Made by a program: the position numbers and the translations under genes
Assembly (NCBI GenBank): GCA_031257815.1
Contig: JAIRNX010000148.1
Location: 1 to 5,464 of the forward strand
Reading direction: 5' to 3'
DNA from: Lactobacillales bacterium
Lineage (GTDB): Bacteria > Bacillota > Bacilli > Lactobacillales > Streptococcaceae
Length of the DNA stretch: 5,464 nucleotides
Shown: one piece after another, positions 1-5,130 of the stretch
How the letters are laid out: every line of letters starts with the position of its first letter
How positions within the stretch are numbered: the first letter of the stretch is position 1
Notes under the pieces: model-generated
The model's database searches: none
The model's input: only the letters and a program-made list of their open reading frames with translations
What the model was told of the DNA's origin: nothing

Positions 1-23
1 GAAATGTGAAGGTATTTTCCCAT
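1..23 (-). CDS. Possible start of a divergent gene, partial
   Basis: On the minus strand an ATG at 23 follows an AAAGGAAA ribosome-binding-like sequence (32-39) about 10 nt upstream. The frame stays open to the window edge and reads MGKYLHI followed by an incomplete codon. Only seven codons are visible, so neither the product nor its reality as a gene can be judged. It matters because it would be divergent from the Rgg-type regulator. That is the layout in which Rgg regulators are often paired with small hydrophobic peptide genes, although these seven residues do not look clearly like such a peptide. Confidence 0.25.
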
Positions 24-44
24 AAATAAAATTTCCTTTGTTTT

Positions 45-50
45 TATAAT
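45..50 (+). promoter_or_regulatory. Candidate -10 box for the Rgg-type regulator
   Basis: A perfect TATAAT lies 58 bp before the chosen start codon of the regulator. No good -35 box sits 16-18 bp upstream, so the call rests on the -10 hexamer alone in very A+T-rich DNA. A second weaker option, TATAAA at 76-81 with CTGAAA at 54-59, would put the transcript start almost on the ribosome binding site. Confidence 0.3.
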
Positions 51-93
51 AAACTGAAAGTGTCAATAAAAAAATTATAAATATATGAAACTT

Positions 94-100
94 AAAGGAG
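94..100 (+). promoter_or_regulatory. Ribosome binding site that sets the regulator start
   Basis: AAAGGAG ends 8 nt before the ATG at 109. The earlier in-frame ATG at 85 has no ribosome binding site in front of it and would place this motif inside the coding region, so 109 is preferred as the start. Confidence 0.75.
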
Positions 101-108
101 CAAATATT

Positions 109-1053
109 ATGGATAATGGTTTTAACTTTAGCGATTTTCAATTTAATTTAGGAGAGTTTTTTAAAAATTTAAGAGAAAACAAAGGTTTAACTCAAGAACA
201 AGCATGTAAAGGTGTTTGTTCTAGAAGAACTTTATCCAATATTGAAAACGGATTAATTACTAATTTAAAGCAGATGGTTTACTTATCTGAAAAATTAGAA
301 TTTCCATCTAATGAAGCTATATTGGCTGCTAGTGGTTATCCAGAAGATAGATTGGAAGCTTTTCTTGATCAAGTAAAAACATATTTTAATGAGAAAAATA
401 TTTCCGCTTTGCAGGATATGCTAGAAAAAAAACAAAAGGCTTCACTTACTAATAAAGAAAATTATTTACATATTTTATCGCTTTCAGATTATATTTATTA
501 TTTAGATTCAAATTGTCCGATTGCAAAGTCAGATATAATCAATGCTACGGACTACTTGGATAGACTAGAGGAATGGAATTATATTAACGTAAGATTATTT
601 GGACAGATTGCTCATTTATTAAATATTAACTTGGTTTGCTCATTTACTAAAGATATTATTAAGTATCATAAAAACATTTTTATGGTTAATAATTTGAAAA
701 AGCATCGTCTTATACAGGTATTGAATAATGTTATTCATTATTGTTTAGATGAAGGACATTTAGCTTATGTTGAATATTTTCTTAAAACCGTTTTCTCATT
801 AGTGTTAAGACCTACTAGATTGCCGGAACACATTGGAGATAGTATTTTTCTAGATTATGAATATGGGCGTTATCTGTTGATAGCAGAGAATAAGAAAGAT
901 GGATTAAAAATAATGCGAGATACCATTAACGCCTTATCAATGTGCGGATATGAAGATCTAGCAAATAAATTTCAGCAAAATTATAATGAAACAATTATCA
1001 AATTGGATAAATATCAATCGTCGATGACTTTGTCAAGTAAAGTGTGTAATTAA
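109..1053 (+). CDS. Rgg/GadR/MutR-family transcriptional regulator
   Basis: A predicted cytoplasmic DNA-binding regulator of 314 aa. Residues about 13-62 form an XRE-type helix-turn-helix, with the core LTQEQACKGVCSRRTLSNIE. The family signature of an Arg pair followed by a Ser/Asn-Ile-Glu-Asn recognition helix is visible. The rest, about 75-300, is helical and matches the Rgg C-terminal regulatory region of TPR-like repeats. It includes the linker-like stretch GYPEDRLEAFLDQVKTYF. The length is close to the 280-300 aa usual for Rgg proteins. In known members this region binds a short imported peptide pheromone, and the regulator controls neighbouring genes, including bacteriocin, competence or virulence genes. 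The start at 109 is chosen over 85 because of the ribosome binding site at 94-100. The gene converges on the bacteriocin operon rather than being divergent from it, so a regulatory link is only inferred. The pheromone and the targets are unknown. Confidence 0.85.
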   Translation: MDNGFNFSDFQFNLGEFFKNLRENKGLTQEQACKGVCSRRTLSNIENGLITNLKQMVYLSEKLEFPSNEAILAASGYPEDRLEAFLDQVKTYFNEKNISALQDMLEKKQKASLTNKENYLHILSLSDYIYYLDSNCPIAKSDIINATDYLDRLEEWNYINVRLFGQIAHLLNINLVCSFTKDIIKYHKNIFMVNNLKKHRLIQVLNNVIHYCLDEGHLAYVEYFLKTVFSLVLRPTRLPEHIGDSIFLDYEYGRYLLIAENKKDGLKIMRDTINALSMCGYEDLANKFQQNYNETIIKLDKYQSSMTLSSKVCN

Positions 1054-1143
1054 AAAAATCACCCATTGCGCACTTGCTTGCTTGAGAGCCAGAAACTTGC
1101 ATTTGGCAATTTGGTGTCAAGAGAAAAAGCAAAGCGACTCCTA
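1054..1143. other. Gap between the regulator stop and the inverted-repeat element
   Basis: This stretch holds no coding frame of note and no clear terminator for the regulator. It is less A+T-rich than the flanking genes. It contains a triple CTTG repeat (about 1073-1084) and, at its right end, CAAAGC preceded by an A-run, which looks like one arm of the bacteriocin-operon terminator described separately. Confidence 0.5.
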
Positions 1144-1487
1144 GAACCTGTTAACTTGTCTCTCTATTGATGGATTGCGTTTATCAAGTTGTAATCAAGC
1201 AAGCTCAAAACAACTTGTAAACCTGCCAGGTCTTTTTGAGAAATTTTTGTGCATTTTTAGGCTAAAAGCACAGCTTTTAGGTAATGGATAAAGGAAAACG
1301 AAGTTTTATATCACCGTAAACGCAGGTTAGCGTAAGCGTTGGTGCTAAATCGAGGCTTTTTGACAAAGAAAGGCAAAAAACTACCAGAAAAGTCGCACCG
1401 AGTAGGTACGTCCTGCCTAAACTCTGTCAAGCTGCGCTTGTCAATCGTTAAAGCAGTTCGCAATTACGGAGACAAGTTAACAGGTTC
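1144..1487. mobile_element. 344-bp MITE-like inverted-repeat element
   Basis: The ends carry a perfect 20-bp inverted repeat, AGAACCTGTTAACTTGTCTC at 1143-1162 and its complement at 1469-1488. The flanking triplets are CTA (1141-1143) and TTA (1488-1490), both fitting a TNA target but not identical. No transposase frame is visible inside, so it would need to be moved by another element. The interior is noticeably richer in G+C than the flanking genes and contains several smaller inverted repeats. Examples are CAAGTTG/CAACTTG at 1185-1191 and 1211-1217, and an 8-bp CTAAAAGC/GCTTTTAG hairpin with a 3-nt loop at 1262-1280. The left-end bases closely resemble those of the element at 4773, so both belong to one family. 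TNA targets are typical of the IS1031 group of the IS5 family, but that assignment is inference. Confidence 0.7.
1262..1280. repeat. Small perfect hairpin inside the 344-bp element
   Basis: CTAAAAGC and GCTTTTAG form an 8-bp perfect stem around the loop ACA. The preceding bases TTTTTAGG (1253-1261) could pair with the same left arm, so two competing foldings are possible. There is no evidence of function. Confidence 0.5.
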
Positions 1488-1528
1488 TTAGGGGCTTTGG
1501 AGATTTTCATGCGTTTGGCGGAGGTTCT

Positions 1529-1822
1529 TTAAACATGGGCAATAACTTGTGTAAGTAAAGAGAGGATAAAACAAAAAGATAATAGTAACTTTAACCGATT
1601 AATCATAACTTGTTTGGTCCCGAGTTTTTTTGCTATTAAAAAATAAACTGTCAAACCAATAACTAAACCAACCACAGAGTAAATTCCTTGATAATCAATT
1701 CCAATGGGATTTAAAAGAATCACCCCAATTTCTTTATTAATAACAGGAATAACAATGCTTAGCGCTACTGAAAAAATGCTTAAAGTTAAACAGAAAAGAG
1801 CACAGTACTTTCTAATTGTCAT
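1529..1822 (-). CDS. Small cationic membrane protein, last gene of the circular-bacteriocin operon (candidate immunity protein)
   Basis: A 97-aa integral membrane protein with three likely transmembrane segments at about 7-28, 46-65 and 77-95. It is clearly basic, with eight Lys/Arg against two acidic residues, mostly in the N-terminus and in the KKLGTK and NRLK loops. I do not recognise its family by sequence. Its ATG overlaps the stop of the ABC ATPase gene by 4 bp (ATGA), which implies coupled translation and a shared role. In circular-bacteriocin clusters the last small hydrophobic cationic protein commonly contributes to producer self-protection, often together with the ABC ATPase, so immunity is the best guess. 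It is longer than the roughly 50-aa single-helix immunity peptides of AS-48 and circularin A, and could instead be the permease partner of the ATPase. The stop codon lies about 40 bp from the inverted-repeat element, and the frame looks intact. Confidence 0.75.
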   Translation of the reverse strand: MTIRKYCALFCLTLSIFSVALSIVIPVINKEIGVILLNPIGIDYQGIYSVVGLVIGLTVYFLIAKKLGTKQVMINRLKLLLSFCFILSLLTQVIAHV

Positions 1823-2472
1823 TTAATCATCTCCAATTTTTGTTGATTGATCTTCATTTTTTTAATGCTCGCTTCATGACTAAAACAAAGATCTGTATGC
1901 GAAGTAAACAAAATGGTGGTGTCTTGATTTGTTATCATTTCTTTGAATAAACAAAAAGTTTTTATTTGCGCACTTGTATCGATTGTCGCCAACAATTCAT
2001 CAATTAAAATGAGAGTTGTTTTCTTTGCTAATAATACGGATAAAAATAGTTTTGCTTTCATTCCAAGAGAGTAGTGAATCACTTGTTGATTTAGCGCTTT
2101 TTCAATTTCATATTCTTGAATATTTTTTTGAATTTTTGGGTAATCATCTTCTAAATGAAAGAGCTTAACTAAATAATTGACATTTTCAGCACCGGAAATA
2201 TAATCAAACAAGTAAGGAACTTCCGGAATAAAAGTGATAAAATGTTTTAAATTTTCCTGAACGATTGGCTGCTCATCAATGAATCCTTCCATTCTTCCTT
2301 CATTGTTACTCGTTACTTTTTTTAATCCAGATAAAAGACGAAAAAAGGTCGTTTTTCCAGAACCATTATCTCCCTGTAACCAAATGATTTCTTTAGAATT
2401 TATACAAATAGAAGCACGGTTAAAAATGAGATTTTCACCGTATTGATACGTTAAATTTGATAGTTTTATCAA
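1819..2472 (-). CDS. ABC transporter ATP-binding protein of the circular-bacteriocin operon
   Basis: A 217-aa single nucleotide-binding domain with no membrane part. Visible motifs in order are Walker A GDNGSGKT (34-41), the segment IPEVPYLF with Glu in place of the usual Q-loop Gln (about 82-89), signature YSLGM (134-138, a relaxed form of LSGGQ), Walker B LILIDE (154-159) with catalytic Glu159, a D-loop near ATID (162-165) and switch His192 in SHT. All catalytic residues are present. It must work with membrane partners. In this operon those are probably the SpoIIM-like protein C and/or proteins B and E, energising export of the bacteriocin or its removal from the producer's membrane. The start is TTG at 2472, preceded by AGAGGAA about 9 nt upstream. 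The nearby in-frame ATGs are cut off by a TAA, so no ATG start is available. It begins 72 bp after gene C and overlaps gene E by 4 bp. Confidence 0.9.
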   Translation of the reverse strand: MIKLSNLTYQYGENLIFNRASICINSKEIIWLQGDNGSGKTTFFRLLSGLKKVTSNNEGRMEGFIDEQPIVQENLKHFITFIPEVPYLFDYISGAENVNYLVKLFHLEDDYPKIQKNIQEYEIEKALNQQVIHYSLGMKAKLFLSVLLAKKTTLILIDELLATIDTSAQIKTFCLFKEMITNQDTTILFTSHTDLCFSHEASIKKMKINQQKLEMIK

Positions 2473-2480
2473 TTTTTACA

Positions 2481-2487
2481 TTCCTCT
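2481..2487 (-). promoter_or_regulatory. Ribosome binding site for a TTG start
   Basis: AGAGGAA on the minus strand lies about 9 nt before TTG at 2472. It supports the unusual start codon of the ATPase gene, because upstream ATGs in the same frame run into a stop codon. Confidence 0.6.
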
Positions 2488-2544
2488 CATTTTCATTATT
2501 CATTTTCAAGATATTCAAAAAAGGGCTGTAAATCAATTTAGCTT

Positions 2545-3075
2545 CTATTTTGAAATGGATTCAATAATACTAGCAATAAAAAGAAGTATATTCATAGTTA
2601 AAAATAAAATAATTGCAATGGTAAATTTTTTGTCTTTTCCTGCTTCTTTCTTCTTTAGAATTCGATTTTTTAAATGGTGATAACAAGAATAAGATAGAAA
2701 TCTTCCTAAATAAATCGATAAAAATATGGCAGGAATTTCAAACAAACCATGTGCAAATAGATAAATCATTTTTACAATTGATGCTTGGTATGACAAAAGA
2801 TGAATTGCCACTCCTAGAAAAAAAGCATTATACAGTAAAGGAAGCCATGTTAACAATCCATAGGTGAAAACTCCCAAAAATATAAATATCAAACATGAAA
2901 GTACATTATGAAAAAAGTAAACATGAAATGGTCTTGAAAGAAATGGAATTTTACCAATATTTCCTTCCGTTTTACTTGCTAAAATTCCGACAATTATTCC
3001 AATCGCAAACAAACAGACATGAATTATTATATGTTTTTGAAATTTTATTTCATCATTCAAAAATCTCAATTTCAT
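2545..3075 (-). CDS. SpoIIM/DUF95-family membrane protein of the circular-bacteriocin operon
   Basis: A 176-aa polytopic membrane protein. Likely membrane segments lie at about 15-33, 57-80, 84-100, 103-125 and 150-172, with a basic cytoplasmic stretch LKNRILKKKEAGKDKK before the last one. The DUF95/SpoIIM pattern is visible: FFHN (54-57), GVFTYG (68-73), YNAFFLG (82-88) and the His-Gly-x-x-Glu motif HGLFE (109-113). DUF95 proteins are a hallmark of circular-bacteriocin clusters and are implicated there in secretion or immunity together with the neighbouring ATPase. The exact mechanism is unknown. The start is ATG at 3075, with GGAGG at 3083-3087 at a 7-nt spacing, rather than the upstream in-frame TTG at 3093, which has no site. 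The gene overlaps the end of gene B by 23 bp, so translation is probably coupled. Confidence 0.85.
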   Translation of the reverse strand: MKLRFLNDEIKFQKHIIIHVCLFAIGIIVGILASKTEGNIGKIPFLSRPFHVYFFHNVLSCLIFIFLGVFTYGLLTWLPLLYNAFFLGVAIHLLSYQASIVKMIYLFAHGLFEIPAIFLSIYLGRFLSYSCYHHLKNRILKKKEAGKDKKFTIAIILFLTMNILLFIASIIESISK

Positions 3076-4672
3076 TGTTTTTCCTCCACACAAAAATTAG
3101 AAATAACAAAAACAAAATTAAGTAGGACAAAACAAAATAGCAACTAACCATAGAAGTACTGTAATGAATTTTCGTGATATTGACAAAGGAAAAACTGAAA
3201 CTTAAAAACAAAAAGATGATTCTGTAAATTATGGTGGTAAATTGCTGAATAATTTGTGTATCAAATTGATCATTACGAATCATAAAAATATTTGTCCAAG
3301 TGAATTTTGGTAATACGAATGTCCACCTTAAACTTACAAATAAACACGTTGCAAATAGAAGAAAACTATTAATACTACCTAGTAGAAATTCAACAATTGG
3401 CAAATGATAAAATAACAGCAATATTAATTTTGTCAGCAGAGCAATGCAGAGAAAAGGAAGTCCAAAAAGCGCAAGAAGTAGATGTTTGCTTACAATTAAA
3501 TCTTTTAACGTATAAGAAGAAAAATGGATTAATTCAACATTTTTTAATTCACTAGAAAGATGAAAAATCGGAATTTTCTGAATCAAGATTGAAAGAAAGT
3601 TATATGTCGCTACCCAAAAAAGAAAGTCAATAGAAATTAAAATCATCGAACTCGTTTCGTTTTTCATCAAGTAAAAGGTACACAAAAACATGATAAAAAT
3701 AAGTTCACTAGGAAAGCATAAAAAATAAGAATTGATGTCTAATTTTTCAAAAATCATGCGAATGATTTGCAAATCTCTTTTTACAAAGATATTATTTTTG
3801 AACAATCTTTTATTAAGAAGTTGATACCAACGAAATAATGCATTTATACAATTTTTTGTACCCTTTTTTTGGTGGGTAACAATTACGTTTATGATTATCA
3901 ATGAGAATAATGCTATCAAAATAGTGATATAAAGCCATGGATAGTGTAATAAAATAACCATTTTTTTCAAAACTGTAGAAAGATAATTCATCGAAAATTT
4001 TTTTAGGCTTGTCGAGTGGACGAATTGAGCCAAGGAAATTTTATGAATTGGAGCGATAATTATGGTAATAATCATACAAGAAAAAAGACCTGTTAAAATA
4101 GTTTCAAATAGATAAGAAATAAACGAATTTGACCGAAAGTAAATATTATTTTTTTTACGTAAAGAATAAAGAAACGCACAAGAAACGTATATCATCCAAA
4201 GAATTGAATAAAAAACTCCCAGCCATTTAAACTTAATCATAAACAACCACATGCTGATAAATTCAAAACCAAAATCGTGAATCCAAAAATTGGCTAATTC
4301 CGAAATAGCTAGGATTTTTTGGACTTGATTTTCTGAAAAGTCTGAAAGCTGTAAACACAAAAAAGCAGGATTCTCTGCCAATTTTTCTCGATTGGTCCTT
4401 CCCATAGTAAGAGGCAACAAGAAATTAAAAAGAGTACATAGTGCAAAGACAGGAAGAAAAAACGCACTGTCTTTTATCTTTACTAAAATAATTAAGAGAA
4501 GAAAAAAGAACGCATTTTGATAGATAAGCATAATGGGAAATAGCCATTTTTTCGAAAGGTGGAGATTTAATTTTTTCGCTACTTCTTTCTCAGTGGTGTA
4601 AAATTCTTGGTTAAAATGATTACGGATGATTGTCATGATTAAACTAACAGTATTGGTGCGGGAGACGCACAT
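3053..4672 (-). CDS. Large multi-spanning membrane protein of circular-bacteriocin maturation/secretion (B-type)
   Basis: A 539-aa, strongly hydrophobic protein with about 11-12 likely membrane segments, for example near 43-64, 70-90, 153-171, 190-210, 240-265, 320-336, 342-365, 397-421, 426-449, 480-500 and 508-528. A hydrophilic loop lies at about 266-315 with many Lys/Arg. No protease or nucleotide-binding motif can be seen. Size, topology and position just after the bacteriocin gene fit the B proteins of circular-bacteriocin clusters (As-48B, CirB, UblB). These are required for production and suspected to act in leader removal, cyclisation or export, though no catalytic mechanism is established. 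The start is ATG at 4672, with AAGGA at 4682-4686 at about 10-nt spacing. A GTG three codons earlier would sit directly against that site. The gene overlaps gene C by 23 bp. It is separated from gene A by about 460 bp of inverted-repeat elements. Confidence 0.8.
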   Translation of the reverse strand: MCVSRTNTVSLIMTIIRNHFNQEFYTTEKEVAKKLNLHLSKKWLFPIMLIYQNAFFFLLLIILVKIKDSAFFLPVFALCTLFNFLLPLTMGRTNREKLAENPAFLCLQLSDFSENQVQKILAISELANFWIHDFGFEFISMWLFMIKFKWLGVFYSILWMIYVSCAFLYSLRKKNNIYFRSNSFISYLFETILTGLFSCMIITIIIAPIHKISLAQFVHSTSLKKFSMNYLSTVLKKMVILLHYPWLYITILIALFSLIIINVIVTHQKKGTKNCINALFRWYQLLNKRLFKNNIFVKRDLQIIRMIFEKLDINSYFLCFPSELIFIMFLCTFYLMKNETSSMILISIDFLFWVATYNFLSILIQKIPIFHLSSELKNVELIHFSSYTLKDLIVSKHLLLALFGLPFLCIALLTKLILLLFYHLPIVEFLLGSINSFLLFATCLFVSLRWTFVLPKFTWTNIFMIRNDQFDTQIIQQFTTIIYRIIFLFLSFSFSFVNITKIHYSTSMVSCYFVLSYLILFLLFLIFVWRKNNEIEIFE

Positions 4673-4753
4673 TTTGTTCACTTCCTTGAGTTATAGATAA
4701 AAATCATTTTAAACTATCTTTGAAAAATCTGAATTTCTATATGATCAAACTTC

Positions 4754-4783
4754 ATTTTGGAACAACTAATAAGAGTTTGTCAA
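4754..4783 (-). promoter_or_regulatory. Possible hybrid promoter reading out of the element into gene B
   Basis: On the minus strand a consensus TTGACA (4783-4778) lies at the very end of the outer inverted-repeat element. It is followed after 18 bp by CAAAAT (4759-4754), a 4-of-6 match to a -10 box. Such a promoter would start transcription about 75-80 bp before gene B. The -10 box is weak, so this is only a candidate. Confidence 0.3.
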
Positions 4784-4893
4784 CTTGCCTCTCTTATTTT
4801 AGATGAAATTTTGGGAAAATTTTTATGCAATTCTAAACAAAAAATGCAAAATTAGTTACGCATTAATTCAAATCGAGAATTTTTAACGATTAA

Positions 4894-5053
4894 GAGCTTG
4901 TTAACGATCTTGCTATTGATGAAATTTTTGTTTAATTTTTGACACTTTTTTGTCAAAAATCCTCAAAATAGCACCACTATTTCTGCGTTTTTTTCCGCAA
5001 ATTGCCTAAAATTAAACAAAAATTTCATCAATAGCAAGATCGTTAACAGGCTC
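4894..5053. mobile_element. Nested 160-bp MITE with 46-bp terminal inverted repeats
   Basis: The two 46-bp ends, 4894-4939 and 5008-5053, are inverted copies that differ at one position only (GAGCTTG on the left, GAGCCTG on the right). TAA flanks both sides (4891-4893, 5054-5056) as a direct repeat, consistent with a 3-bp target duplication. The 68-bp centre contains a second, 10-bp perfect stem (4935-4944 with 4951-4960) and no coding capacity. The near-identity of the arms suggests a recent insertion. As RNA it would fold into a very long hairpin between gene A and gene B on either strand. Confidence 0.8.
4935..4960. repeat. 10-bp perfect stem-loop inside the nested MITE
   Basis: ATTTTTGACA at 4935-4944 and TGTCAAAAAT at 4951-4960 are perfect complements around a 6-nt CTTTTT loop. 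The left arm overlaps the inner end of the 46-bp repeat, so this small hairpin and the full-length hairpin compete for a few bases. Confidence 0.6.
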
Positions 5054-5130
5054 TAAGCAGAATATACCTCTTGGTGCCGAAAATTTCGCTATTATTATGG
5101 GATCGATCGTCAACAGGTTCTAAGAAACGT

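Larger units (their letters stand above)
1124..1499 (-). terminator. Split rho-independent terminator of the bacteriocin operon (inferred)
   Basis: Read on the minus strand downstream of gene E, CAAAGC (1499-1494) can pair with GCTTTG (1135-1130), which is followed at once by CTTTTTCTC (1129-1121). If the 344-bp element at 1144-1487 is removed, the arms come together with a loop of roughly a dozen bases that contains a further CC/GG pairing. This looks like an ordinary hairpin-plus-T-run terminator for the minus-strand operon, interrupted in its loop by the element. The stem is short (6 bp plus 2), so the call is tentative. With the insertion in place the arms are about 360 nt apart, although the element's own 20-bp inverted repeats could still bring them together. 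Confidence 0.35.
4773..5120. mobile_element. Outer MITE-like element between bacteriocin gene A and gene B, interrupted by a second element
   Basis: The left end begins GAGTTTGTCAACTTG (4773) and the right end is the complement of GAACCTGTTGACGATC (ending 5120). TAA lies on both sides (4770-4772 and 5121-5123) as a direct repeat, like a 3-bp target duplication. Further in, both ends share GAAATTTT at a similar distance, but otherwise the arms have diverged, so the copy looks old. The left end matches the 344-bp element at 1144 in most of its first 25 bases (GARYYTGTYAACTTGYCTCTC). Without the nested element it would be about 185 bp. No coding frame is present. Its right edge falls about 10 bp after the stop codon of gene A. 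Confidence 0.55.

Noticed and set aside
85..108. An upstream start for the regulator at 85
   Set aside because: There is no ribosome binding site before it, and the strong AAAGGAG at 94-100 would fall inside the coding region.
1144..1487. A tRNA or known riboswitch in the gene-free stretch
   Set aside because: No cloverleaf, T-loop or recognisable riboswitch core could be found. The structure is explained better by terminal inverted repeats.
2473..2544. A short frame in the gap between genes C and D beginning ATGAATAATG
   Set aside because: It gives only about 22 codons, is hydrophilic, and runs out of frame into gene D. It has no likeness to an immunity peptide.
3076..3093. A TTG start for gene C at 3093
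   Set aside because: The GGAGG at 3083-3087 would be inside the gene, and the ATG at 3075 is ideally placed behind it.
2895..3125. A 76-codon plus-strand open frame
   Set aside because: It lies antisense across the start of gene C and the end of gene B, has no ribosome binding site, and encodes a low-complexity Phe/Lys-rich product. It is a shadow of the real genes.
4673..4681. A GTG start for gene B at 4681
   Set aside because: The AAGGA site would be directly against the GTG, whereas the ATG at 4672 has normal spacing.
4894..5053. A CRISPR repeat or attachment site
   Set aside because: The repeats are inverted, number two and end in flanking TAA triplets, which fits a MITE. No spaced direct-repeat array or integrase is present.
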